Origin: Isoetes taiwanensis
Taxonomy: Eukaryota > Streptophyta > Lycopodiopsida > Isoetales > Isoetaceae
Length of the DNA: 64,000 bases
NCBI GenBank assembly: GCA_021234155.1
Contig: JAJEKV010000001.1
Span: forward strand, 25,843,189 to 25,907,188
Direction of reading: 5' to 3'
Made by a program: the position numbers and the translations under genes. Positions 11,071 to 21,621 of the stretch are shown here, piece by piece. The notes beneath the pieces are model-generated. The model was not told where the DNA came from, ran no database searches, and saw nothing but the letters and a program-made list of their open reading frames with translations. How positions within the stretch are numbered: the stretch's first letter is position 1; each line of letters opens with the position of its first letter.

Positions 11071-11730
11071 AGTCATCTCAACAGTGTCATAACTGAGGGA
11101 ATTCAAACAAATTAGTTTCCAAATTATTTGTCAGAACTAGCAAATATTTCTGCTATCCTCAGGTTAATGTAATCCGTGCTGTCATGCTAATACAGAAATA
11201 TCTAGGTGCAGTCAGGCAACCAAAGTTAAACAAAAACTTGGAAGTACAAACAGGATCCTATTTTGCAATGACACTGTTTGGAATTTCAGTTGGGATTGTC
11301 TCAGTTGCAACTAGTTAGTTAGTCATCTCAACAGTGTCATAACTGAGGGAATTCAAACAATTTAGTTACCAAATCATTTGTCATAATTATCAAATATTTC
11401 TTCTATTCTCAAGTTAATGTAATCCGTGCTGTCAGGCTAATACAGAAACATCTAGATGCAGTCATACAACCAAAGTTGAACAAAAACTTGGAAGTACAAA
11501 CAGGACCCCTATTTTGCAATGACACTGTTTGGAATTTCAGTCTGGAATTGCTCAGTTGCAACTAGTTAGTTAGTCATCTCAACAGCATCATAACTGAGGG
11601 AATTCAAACATTTGAGTTTTCAAATCATTTGTCAGAACTATCAAATATTTCTGCTATCCTCAAGTTAATGTAATCCGTGCTGTCATGCTAATACAGAAAT
11701 ATCTAGATGCAGTCATGCAACCAAAGTTAA
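11071..11730. repeat. Three tandem copies of a ~250-bp unit (copy A)
   Basis: Units start at AGTCATCTCAACAG at 11071, 11321 and 11572 (period 250-251 bp), the last incomplete. The same array sits at 21622, 21872 and 22121 in copy B, so it predates the large duplication. It has no coding features. Confidence 0.92.
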
Positions 11731-11906
11731 ACAGATCAGATATATTGTAATAAATCAGATATATTATAACAAATTACAGCCCCTGCCGACGGAGTAAAAA
11801 AACGTTGTACAATGCACCAAATTGGAGCTTGCCACTTGAAGTATAGTATTATAGCATAATGAAAGAAAAGCAAGACACAAAAAGTCGCCACTAAAAACTT
11901 TTCTAA

Positions 11907-12718
11907 CTAGAGGAAGTTGAAGCATGCTTCACCTTTCGAAGGGCATTTTCCAAAAGAGCATTGATGATCCCCAAGAACGCCTCCACCTTGGAAACATCAA
12001 AAACCTGATCTACAGAATCCTTGTTGACGACATCGAGGGAAGTATAATGGCCATGGTAGGTCCATTTCCTGGCAGAGTAGCTGAAAATCTCCTATTGGGG
12101 ACCCGTGGACACACATCCGTAGACAACGTGAGACTCAGGAAATCCTGCATCCACATTGTTGCAATGCGAGACGTACATCTCCAGCATTCCCTGCGCCCTA
12201 CCGAGATCCCACTTATCCTGCTTAGCCTCCACCACGATCAGCACCGAGTGAGCATTCACCACAACAAACTCTACAGCTCCAGCTGTTAAACCACTCTCGA
12301 TAGTATATTTCCTCTCCAGCCGGAGTTTGTTGATAGTATATTCTCTCTCCAGCCGGAGTTTGTTCATCTTGTCTAGGCAGTTGTGAGCTGCAACTGGAAA
12401 ATAGAGAAATGGATGAATGAAATCCGCTCTCTTGGCTTCGTTACCTGTGTTTGGATTGCCCTCTGAATGAAACAGTGCTGAGGCGACCTGACATACTTTG
12501 TCCAAATCCGATTTCTGCACTGAGACACCCACAATAGGGATTTTACTACTCAGCAGATCATTTATGTCGATGCTCATGATGCTGTAGAACCTCTTGCAGT
12601 GGACATTTGAGAAAGATTCGCCCTTTTTTGTCGAGTTCAAGATGTCGAATGCGTATTTCCTATTTAACTTTCTCTCCTCGGCAAGTTCCATCTCCTCAGC
12701 ATGTTCCATCTCGCCCAA
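11907..12718 (-). pseudogene. Putative PD-(D/E)XK nuclease-like protein, copy 1
   Basis: Start ATG at 12718; homology to copies 2 and 3 continues to a TAG at 11907-11909, about 270 codons. The N-terminus is rich in Glu (EEMELAEERKLNRKYAF). The middle has KRADFIHPFL. The core reads GAVEFVV...VLIVVEAKQDKWDLGRAQGMLEM, which resembles the beta strand-E-x-K element of the restriction-endonuclease-like fold followed by a helix. This is only a fold-level guess and the family is not recognised. A TAG at 12092-12094 replaces the Trp codon (TGG) seen in copy 2. A short in-frame duplication repeats NKLRLEREYTI. No intron is needed. Directly adjoins the end of the duplicated boron-transporter segment. 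Confidence 0.55.
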
Positions 12719-14889
12719 CTAGTGTTCAATCTGATATGGTATTGGAGAACGAGTATCGGAGGATGAGCGTGTTATATACAGGGAAGATTCAGCCTGACAT
12801 CGATATTGGAGAACGAATATCGGAGGATGAGCATGCTGGCGTGAGAAAAGGCCTTGGGGCTTTTGTTTTGGCTTTGGGCAATGTTTTATGTATGAGGGAA
12901 AGGAAATGGACCCTTTCCGGTGTGGACGGTGGGCCGGTCGTGGGGGAAAGGGGATATTTTTTTTTCCCATCAATATAGAAACAGGGGAGTCATTTTTTGC
13001 CCCTTTTTCCTTTTTTACATGGCGCTCACAGGCGGCCGATTCAAGCATCTCCGGCCTTTTTTGGCTTTAGATTGTGATAATCCATGGCAGTGCTAGCAGA
13101 TGTTCACAAAAATCTCACAGGATTTTCATAATTTCTCGCTGTATTTTTCCATCTTTTTCATTTCAACCTCCTACAAGCTATGGCGATGACATTCTGTAGC
13201 TCCTTCTGTGCTTCTGGCTATGTATTATAAAGTAACAGATCCTTGGTGCAGATTCGGCGATGTTTAAAGACCCTTGGAGCAGATCCACAAAAAAGAGCAG
13301 GCCGTGGTCATTTTGGCAAAGCTTGGGTGCAAATGCAGAGCTTGTATAACATAGAATAACCGAGCTTCGGATTTGAGACATTTGATTCAGTGGCTCAAAG
13401 CGATGTGGGACGTTTTTACATCAGAAAAGTAAGATTTAGTGTTGATTTAAAAAGTTGCTTCATTTATCTGTAAGGTATTTCTATATCTGTTTGCATCACA
13501 AAAAAACCATTCCGGCGAGCATTAAAAAGCGAAAACCAACAGAAGCTATGGCGACGACATTCCTTAGCTGCCTCTGTGCTTCTCCCAGGGAAAAAATCAC
13601 AGATAGAAAAGCACAAAGCTCCTTCTGTGCTTCCAGTTTTGTTAATGCCTTCTGTGTTTGTTTTTGTTATGCCTTCCCTGTTTGGATGTTTGTTTTGCAG
13701 CAAAAAGACATGGTTTTGCAAGCTATGGCTACGACTGTACAGATCAATGAAGCAATTATGGTGCTCTACTGTTGGTGCCATCCAATACTCTCTACTCATG
13801 AATAGGGAAAAATGAAAACCATGATCCAAATGGCCATGCAGAACGCATAGCTGCATGCAGAAAGAATACTTCCAAGGAGAATGTTGTCAGGCACAAACCC
13901 TTCTTGTTGCATGTTTTGAAAAAGTTCCAAGGACTCTCTGCCATAACCATGCTGTGCATATGCTCAGGGGTCAACTTATAAGGGTAGACCCTACTTTTTT
14001 TTCTAAGGGCATATTTTGAGTTGCCCTTTTTTTGGGAAGGCTAAAATTTTATCAGCCCTTTTTATTTTATGGCTGCCTTATTTACTGTAAAACTCATTAT
14101 AAAACAACATTTGTCTATCAAATCACACATTTCTAGAGAACAAAGTAATTTTCATTTCAAAAAAACATAGCAGTTTATATGTTTATAAACATAGTGGGAA
14201 TATAAAGAGAATATAGACCCTTTTTGAGATTTCAAGTTGTAAAATTTGTTGATCACAGACAATAAAGAATTGAAGAATACAAGAACGAACTGGCAAGAAT
14301 AGAAAGAAATGCATTAAAGCTAACAAAATACAAAGGAATGCAAGGTATTGGAAGCAAGCATTAAACTGCCAGATTTTTCATATGAATCAAATGCCATGTA
14401 CAATGCACTGCACTGGCAAAGCAACGAAATTTGATTTTCAGAATGCATACCGATGAGTCTAATGCTTGAATTTTTTGTCCCTGTCTGGTGATTTTGATTA
14501 TTCTGGGGACTCCAATCACTAAGAGTGATGCGTCATGCATGTCGCTAGTAGTAGGTAGAAGGAACTTCACATCCACTCGCCGCAAAAAATAAACGTTGCC
14601 TTTTGTTTTTCGATTTCTTTTCTTTTTTATTTTTTTTCTTTTGCTTTTCAAAAATTGGCTTTCGTAATTATAGATTTTTGATTTCTTGCTTTTTTACAAT
14701 AATGTATAAGATAATGGTATACATTTTGTGTATTGATGTGAATAGAATTTTATGGCTTTTTTAAATCCTTGCCCTTATTTTAAAGGTTGCTTAATTTTTT
14801 GCCCTTTTCAGGGGAAGGGCATTTTTTGTATGCCACCCTTATTCATAATGGCTATAATTTTTTTCCCCTTCTTTTGCAGGGGAGGAGAC
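12719..14889. other. Intergenic DNA with short repeats
   Basis: 12730-12870 holds two copies of a GAGAACGAGTATCGGAGGATGAG motif, also seen upstream of copy 2 (28795-28890), so it belongs to the 5' flank of the nuclease-like gene. Related motifs GCTATGGCGATGACATTC at about 13180 and GCTATGGCGACGACATTC at about 13545 mark a degenerate duplication. 13980-14890 is T-rich with repeated TTTTTTGCCC-type runs. No gene is recognised. Confidence 0.5.
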
Positions 14890-15489
14890 CTATTTAAAGG
14901 TGTGCAGGCCATGAAAGTTGATCACTGCATATGCTGCAATAATGGCAGTCCATGAAATCACATCTCGATTCCACATTCCATTGAAGACATTTCGTGTGTC
15001 GATGATACTTCCACATTTGCCATACATATTAACAAGTGTATTATCAACAACAATATCCCCGTCAAATTTATTTTCATATATTTGCCCATAGATCCATCTG
15101 CCCTCGTCCAGGCTAGCATGCGCATTGAGAATACTGATAAAGGCCATCTTGTTTGGAGACAAACCATGCAACTGCATCTGGTGGAAGAGGTGAAGAGCAT
15201 CCATTGCGCATCCATGCTGTGCAGCACTCCAGCAAACATCTCATTCAAGGAACATTTTAAATATTGTCATTGCATCCTCCAACAAACCACAGTGTGCATA
15301 TGCTGCAAGCATGGCAGTCCATAAGACTAAATCCTCTACGGGTGGACTGACAAACACTAACCATGCCTCATCTACATTTTCACATCTTCCATACATCTTA
15401 ACAAGTGCAGTTCACAAAACTAAATCTAACTGCAAGACTACATGAGCAAGAATTCTTTTTCCCTCAGCCAGGGCTATGGTGCTGGCGCA
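14890..15489 (-). pseudogene. Pentatricopeptide-repeat (PPR, PLS-type) protein fragment
   Basis: The minus strand encodes diverged PPR motifs in more than one frame: LHLFHQMQLHGLSPNKMAF, ISILNAHASLDEGRWIYGQI, DIVVDNTLVNMYGKCGSI and NRDVISWTAIIAAYA, preceded by ALVKMYGRC in another frame. PPR proteins bind organellar RNA, and alternating long and short motifs with MYGKCG and ISWTAIIAAY are typical of the PLS subclass. Stop codons at the repeat borders and frame changes between 15204 and 15489 show decay. At 15489/15490 the sequence switches in mid-codon to a boron-transporter exon on the same strand, so it is a fused fragment. Confidence 0.85.
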
Positions 15490-16281
15490 GCCATAAATGC
15501 AAAGTAGCCCCATAAAACAGAGGTCGGTATTTTTTTTAATACTGGCATTGCAGCTACACATCCTCCAACCATTAAGGATTGCAAAAGGTGGCTCGCCCTT
15601 TGTTCTTTGACTCCAACAGGGAGTGTCATCTATGTCCTTTTCTGGGTCAAACACAATCCCATCAACTGGGAGATTAGCAGTTATGGTGTTTGATGAGGGT
15701 TGATTTATTTCACAGCGAAGTTCCTTTAATCCCTGCATATAGAACATAGTTACAGATGCAACTATCAATCTCACAAACAAAAGTATATGGCTTTTACATG
15801 AGATGATGATGGTTGGGACACAAAGGGTGATTGCAATTATTGGTAGGTCTACTGCAAGCTTCCGTAAAGTTCATCTAGTGTGGCATTTTCATCAATGTTT
15901 TGTTTAGCCTTCTTTACTAACTTCTTTCAAACAATCTGAAATGAAATCACATAAAAGTGAGAAATGATGAGGGATGTGATAGATGGCTAGAAGTTTATGG
16001 GTTGTTGTTACCTGATGTTTCAACGTTGCGAGGCTTTCGGTATGCATAGGCGACCGAGGTAGGACACCATTTGAAGGTGGCAATCCCAAAAGTCCGCAAA
16101 ATATGACCTGAATATATGACGAGATACTTTATGTAGGCAGAACAATGAACAGGTGTTTTAGGAGATCATGATTATGTAATCTGAGGTTGAACGACTGAAA
16201 GTAAAGCTATATTACATGTGAATTAGAGGAACATGCATACCATGAAACCGAGAACAAGTAGATCGTAATGGTAAGAAGATG

Positions 16282-16350
16282 ATTTACGTAAATTGAACTC
16301 CTTCATTTACGTAAATTGAACTCCTTCATTTACGTAAATTGAACTCCTTC
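16282..16350. repeat. Three tandem copies of a 23-bp exonic unit
   Basis: Units at 16282-16304, 16305-16327 and 16328-16350 are identical. In the transporter reading frame the first extra unit turns FNLRK into FNLRK-stop (AAA TGA). The 46 extra bases also shift the frame. Copy A keeps one full unit (7668-7690) and 15 bp of the next (7653-7667). Confidence 0.95.
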
Positions 16351-17261
16351 TGTTTAGCAAGCGGAGAAGCCACACTGTGGTCGAAGTAATACAGGACTGC
16401 AATCATTGTAACAGGGATGAAGGTTCCAAAAATATAGAATATGGGTACTTCACGCATTTCCTGCAAAATTGCACCGTTAAAATGCTAGTACAGCAAGCTG
16501 CAAAGAAAAATCTTCAGAAAATTTTACTTGATTAGAATTGCAAATAGAAAAATAACTTTACAAATAATCACAGAATGTGGTCAAGCAGAACCCTCAACAT
16601 TACAGGATATATAATAGGTGATGTGGAATGAATATCATTTTGCAGTTATCATAATAAAGTCGTATTTAATTAAAGTGGGTCTCATTCCATTCCCATTTTT
16701 TTTGGGAACCTTGTTATTTTACACAAAAAGGAGCACCCCGGCCTAAAAACTGTCCATAATTCGAATTTTTGTCTTTTAGTGTGCATCCAAGCTTTCTTCC
16801 AGTTTTCTAAGATACGGAGTCGGGAAGGTAAATCGCACATCTAAAACCAATGAAAATGCTATCTCGATGTAAACAAAGTGGTCCTCTGCCCTGAATTTTT
16901 ATTCATAAATTATTTCACTACATTGTATTTTACAGTGGTTGAAGAGACCATGATGGTCGAGCTATCACAACTATTATATCGTTTTCGCACACAGACCACC
17001 TACTGGGAAAAAGGTCCGAGGTGTTCTAAGCCACGAAAGCAACTTGAAGATAATGGAAATTTGAACGCACTGGCCTGCCCAATGCATGTCACCAACCTCT
17101 TTTCGTCCTCTTTCTTCAACGAAAGGGTCTTTCCATAACTCCTTTCTGTTCGCGATCTGGACTGGAAGAGATAAAATCAAGTTAGAGAAGTGACCATACA
17201 GACAATACAAATAAAAGAAAACAACCAATTCTAAGGGCTATTTATGAAAAAAGCAAGTCTG

Positions 17262-17520
17262 ATCGCCTTTTCTCGACTCGCGAGTCGAGAAAAGCAGCTC
17301 AGATTGAAAAACGCAGGTCTAAACGTAGCTCAGAGAAAAAACTGGAAAAAAAAATAAAAAAAATTTGAGGGCCTTTCTCGACTCGCGAGTCGAGAAAGGC
17401 CCTCGCCTCTTATGCTTTTTCAGGTCAACCGCTTTTCTCGACTTCGCTGAAATCGAAAGGCTCTTTTTAGGAGCCTTGAGGGCCTTTCTCGACTCGCGAG
17501 TCGAGAAAGGCCCTCAAGGG
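17262..17520. repeat. Palindromic CTCGACTCGCGAGTCGAG repeats
   Basis: The perfect palindrome TTTCTCGACTCGCGAGTCGAG-AAA occurs at about 17270, 17375 and 17485, with a diverged copy near 17435, each beside GAGGGCCTTT. The spacing is near 105-110 bp. All lie inside the TIR element and could be protein-binding or fold-back sites; that is inference. Confidence 0.85.
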
Positions 17521-18539
17521 CCCTTTAAGAGCCTTTCTGAGGCTCTCAATGCAAACAAACAAACAAAAAAATAAAATGAGGGCCTTTCTCCTTCAAGGCC
17601 CCTCTGAGGGCCAGAGTGAAAACATCAATTTGAGCGCTATGCTTCAAAACTAAATAGACCTATGCATTAAATGCCCAAATACCCGTTGAAAAGATTAAAG
17701 CTATTTAAAGCCCATGCTTGAAATTTAAACTTTGGTACATACCTTTGGAACTCTTCTTTTGGGTCACCCTGCTTCCGGAATGCTGGAGCTTCAATACCCG
17801 TCAGTGCAATTCTCCATAGCTGAGCTTGAATCATTCGGAATGGGTTTTTAAGGTGGGAGCTGGCACACAGGCGGAAGCGGGATTTACAGCTCTGTTTTTA
17901 CCGCCGGGATTTACAGCCAGGATACACAGGCAAAAAAAAAAGCTCTGTCTCTCTGCTTCAAGAAATGAGCTTCCCAAACCCAAGAATGGAAAGCCCTGCC
18001 GGATTTAAGGCTAAGGATATATTGCTCTGCTCTGCCTCATATATTGCTCATATATATGCCGGATCTGCTCTGCAAATCGACCTCATATATTGCTGGATCT
18101 GCCGTGCTGATCGTGCAAATCGACCTCATATATTGCCAGAAGGAGTGTATGGGCTGCCTTCGAACCTAAATCTACAGGTCGAATCCAAGAGTTCGATGCA
18201 GCTCAGAAGATTTCCTTCAAGTTTAGGGCGGTTCTTTCCAACCAAATCCACCCTGCCTTACCAGAAACACACTGCCGGATCTGCTCTGCTCATCGGCCTC
18301 ATATATTGTCGGATCTGCCGTGCTGAAATGGGGAACTGGAAGAAGGATTCGTGCTGAAATGGGGAACTGGAAGAAGGATTCGTGCTGAAATGGGGAACTG
18401 GAACTGGATCCTGTATGGGTAAGGCCGAAATCTGATTTTAGGCGTAAATCCGCTTGTATGGGTAAGGCCGAAATATATTTCTCAGCAGATCTGCTCCTGT
18501 TGCATTCCCATTCCGCAGCGGTGAGGTCGGAGCTTCCCT

Positions 18540-18842
18540 ATGCATCAAATCAAACCCACCATTTCTTCTTTCTCTGCTGCTTGTTCAGATCATATTTGCT
18601 TGTTCAGTAATAGCTTCACCCGGGTTACCTCTGCCCAAATATTTGAGGCGGTCTGGGCCATACCAAGGGCTAGAAGCGGAGCTCTTGCCAGCAGATTTTC
18701 GCATGGTGATGCGCGCCTCTCCGGCAGAGTTGGTTTTGGCGAAGAGCTCGTTCTGGGGCTTTGCAAGGACCTGCCCGGAAATGCCAGCCAAAGCTGTTGC
18801 TGCCATAGCTGCCATTTCGCTCTGTCTTTTCGGGTGCGTTGA
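18540..18842 (+). other. 100-aa ORF inside the TIR element, unknown
   Basis: The stretch is GC-richer than its surroundings and open on both strands (plus 18540-18842, minus 18585-18877). On the minus strand a Met-Ala-Ala-Met-Ala-rich start ([15 protein letters not shown]) with basic residues looks like an organellar transit peptide, suggesting a captured gene 5' end. No family is recognised. It may be chance. Confidence 0.25.
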
Positions 18843-19149
18843 TAAGCTAAGCTCTGCGTTTTGAAATAAGTTAGCATTTGGGTTTATATAGCAGCATTTG
18901 GGTTTTTATAGGAGCATTTGGGTTTTTTTTCTTCCTTTATCCCCCTCCCTTGGGATTAGAAGTTTCATGGAAACTCTTTTCTTGGGTCCCACTATAAATG
19001 TAGACGTATGGATATTTTACAGATTCATGCCCATTCTCGCCTCGTGAGGCGAAAAAAAGCTTCTCTTGTTTAATTATTTATTGTGTAATTAATTTAATTA
19101 ATTATATTATTAAGCTATTTAATTATATTATTTAATTAATTATATTTAT

Positions 19150-19412
19150 TAATTGTTTCATGGAACCCCTCCTCCCTCCCTTCTTTTGTCATGTTCCCAC
19201 CCATACCCATACCCCTTTCCCCATATACCCCATCCCTTTTGCCCCTATCCCCCTTTGCCTCTTTGCTCTCCCCCTTCGCCCCTCCTCCTCCCTTGCCCCT
19301 ATCCCCTTTTGCCTCTTTGCTCTCCCCTTAGCCCCTCCTCCTCCCCATGCCCCGCCCCTCCCCCCCCCTCCCCCTCCCCCCTCCCCCTTTGCCCAGCCCC
19401 TCCCCCCCTTGT
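19150..19412. repeat. Homopyrimidine (C/T-rich) tract of ~260 bp
   Basis: Nearly all bases on the plus strand are C or T, in irregular repeats of CCCCTTTGCC, CTCTTTGCTCTCCCC and runs of C. Open frames across it (19153-19540) are just Pro/Leu/Ser/Phe low complexity. It lies inside the TIR element next to an AT-rich block (19070-19150). Confidence 0.85.
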
Positions 19413-21621
19413 TATTTTATCAAGATTCAATGGCAACTACTTTTTATCTAATAATGATTCAATGGCAACTTACTTTTTTTTGCATGAGTCCCATTTTCAG
19501 TCCGAGTCCCAAAATTCGAGATTTGACCCACTTTAATTAAATGCGACTTAATACCTTAATTACAGTCCAGCTTTGAAGTGCACAGTGTTGCCACGGATTG
19601 GGACTGCAAAGATGCCGTGGAATGCCATTAGGAGCAGTTCCTGCCAGTCCATAGGAAATAGCAGTCCAAACTAGAACCATTAAGGCTACTCCATAATCCG
19701 CGATAAAGCCATGCACCCATGCTGCAAAAGATTTGAGTGAGCTCACAAGAAGATAAAAATGATATAAGGCAGGCCACATGCCAACCTGACCCATAACGCC
19801 ACGACCTCCCACTTCGGGTTCTCAGTGCAGTTAGGAGGAGACCAAAGGAAAGCACAATTCCAAAGATGCCATTGGCAAACCGCCATGGAGTACTAAATTG
19901 TTCTAGGTTTGGATCATCTCTCATGGGAAAGCAGAATTCCCTAATTACTCCTTGCGTAGACTTAGATGTTACAGTTAGAAGGATTTAAAAAGCTTTGACT
20001 ACCTTGAGGATTACCTTGATGGCTTGTTGCATAAACAGGACTGCAATCAGCATTCCAAACAGCTCACCTGCAATTCTAGTGAATCTGTTGATAATGGAGC
20101 ATGCACCAAGTAAGAGCAAGAAGGAAACCCCAATAGACCCTGCAAATCCAAAGTGAGCAACATTATATTCAAGCGAACTACCAAAATGCCCCTACTCGTT
20201 TTGGTTATTACCAAAATGCCCCTGTATGAGCAACATTATATTCAAGGCAAAATGCCCCTACTAGTTGGTTATTACCAAAATACCCTATATATTTCAAATT
20301 TACATTTAGGGGCAATATGGTAATTTTAAAACATAAACACTCGAACTCCATTTTTGTATTTTCGTTTGAATGCAGGGAGGAAGCTATCTGCATCAATGGA
20401 ACTGGTGCCTTACCATCCTGTGCAGGCCAAGAATAGCCGAGGCCCCAAATCATCTCTGTTTTTCGCAAGATTGTACATGAAAGTGTACATGATAACAGTT
20501 GGTTCTGCAATACTGAGGACCAGTAGGGGTTGGCTTCCAATACGTGAGTGCAAAATCCCACACAAAGAAGTGGAAACCAGTGTTTGGACGGCAGTTGATA
20601 TTCCATCTACATGAAAACGATATTAATAATTAAAGTCTCAGCAAAATTACTATGATTAAAATCCATAAAGACTCACTTGCGTCACGAGGAAATTACTGAA
20701 ATAGCTGAAGCAAAAAATGTATAGGTTGATGGAGCAAAGATTCTGCAATAATTCCACAATGCTTAGACATCTCACACCCAAGAGTTACTGTCATGCAATT
20801 GCATTATATCAATGTGCATGCTTCAAACATAGAGGGCAAAGGGACGGACCTGAATCCAGCGTTCAGACCACCAAGCCAATCATGTTTGTAGCATTTTACT
20901 CGTCCCTTAATGTTGTTAGCAATGCCTTCAAAGGGGACAAAGGTTTCCTCCATTTTTTATCGACTGAATTAACACAATTAAGGTTGTGGCCGAAAGACTT
21001 AATAATTAGAGGACCGATGCTCCGAACATTATTTTTTAATTTCGTACTTCCCTTATTTCCCATGTCTTCAGACATGAAAATGACTAGGTTAGTAACCATG
21101 GAACATTTTGGCCCACCAATCAGCTCTGCAGATCACATGTATCCTTGAGCTTATTTTGGCCACAAACTTCGCAACGATCCATTGGAAATCCAATGCAACT
21201 CTGAACTAGTAGGCATCACGAAAGTGCCAGATTCACCAGCATAACATAAAACATTTAACAGAGAGCCTGTAGACCGCTGAAGCTATTTGTAAGCTAATAG
21301 TAACATGGTGCTCGGAAGTTTATTTTGCACCGGCCATTGTGATGAAAAAGACATTGTCGTGAAAGAAGATCTTAGACCACCATCAAACGAAAAATGGCTA
21401 CATAGCAATCGAAGAAAGATAGCTACGTGCCAAAGCAATGGCTGTTGGCGCAGGTACTTGCCGGATTCTAGAAGCTTCAGCTGAGATAAAGGCGTCTAAA
21501 TATGCAGGCAGGCAGTGTAGCAAAGGCGTTAAATGAATGCATACAAGACAAGAAACATGGTCTCACATGACCAGCATTCCTTATAGCAAAACAGAAATTG
21601 CGCTCACGGCAATACGGCAAT

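Larger units (their letters stand above)
7653..11930. repeat. Large duplicated segment, copy A
   Basis: This segment is nearly identical to 16282-22490 (copy B). Both carry the boron-transporter exons, the same intronic stretch (9049-9968 against 20607-21528), and the triple 250-bp array, ending at the shared motif near 11930/22490. Copy A has about 1 kb (9969-10986) not in copy B. Copy B has a 2893-bp element (16657-19549) not in copy A. Past 11930 the two diverge: copy A runs into the nuclease-like gene, copy B into other DNA. Confidence 0.9.
16657..19549. mobile_element. Non-autonomous TIR element, 2893 bp
   Basis: The left end begins AAGTCGTATTTAATTAAAGT and the right end, read on the other strand, begins AAGTCGCATTTAATTAAAGT. 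The first 25 bp match at 24 positions. AATA flanks both ends (16653-16656, 19550-19553). Copy A (7991-8000) shows the empty site with one AATA, so insertion is proven by comparison. A 4-bp (possibly 5-bp TAATA) target duplication does not fit hAT (8), Mutator (9-11), CACTA or PIF (3) or Tc1 (TA). No transposase is visible. The interior holds palindromic CTCGACTCGCGAGTCGAG repeats, exon-like ORFs of unknown origin and a homopyrimidine block. Confidence 0.85.
15490..20606 (-). pseudogene. BOR-like: Boron transporter (BOR/SLC4-like) pseudogene, copy B
   Basis: Eight exons: 20414-20606, 20015-20139, 19786-19951, 19555-19721, 16241-16460, 16012-16107, 15853-15935 and 15490-15732. Diagnostic segments include [85 protein letters not shown] and GLKEL, then [11 protein letters not shown]. 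The first exons are missing. Damage: acceptor of the third exon changed from CAG to CAA at about 19952, a Trp to Cys change in AWTGW, three tandem copies of a 23-bp unit (16282-16350) giving TGA and a frameshift, TGA at 15927-15929, and a frameshift near 15622. The coding ends at 15490 by fusion to a PPR fragment. The intron after 19555 holds a 2893-bp inserted element. A functional BOR would export borate through the plasma membrane. Confidence 0.92.

Noticed and set aside
19153-19540. Two overlapping 126-127-codon plus-strand ORFs
   Set aside because: Only Pro/Leu/Ser/Phe low complexity from the homopyrimidine tract; no protein features.
20717-21148. 143-codon ORF, also present in copy A as two shorter frames
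   Set aside because: The frame is broken in copy A, has no recognisable domain, and lies in the duplicated intron or flank.
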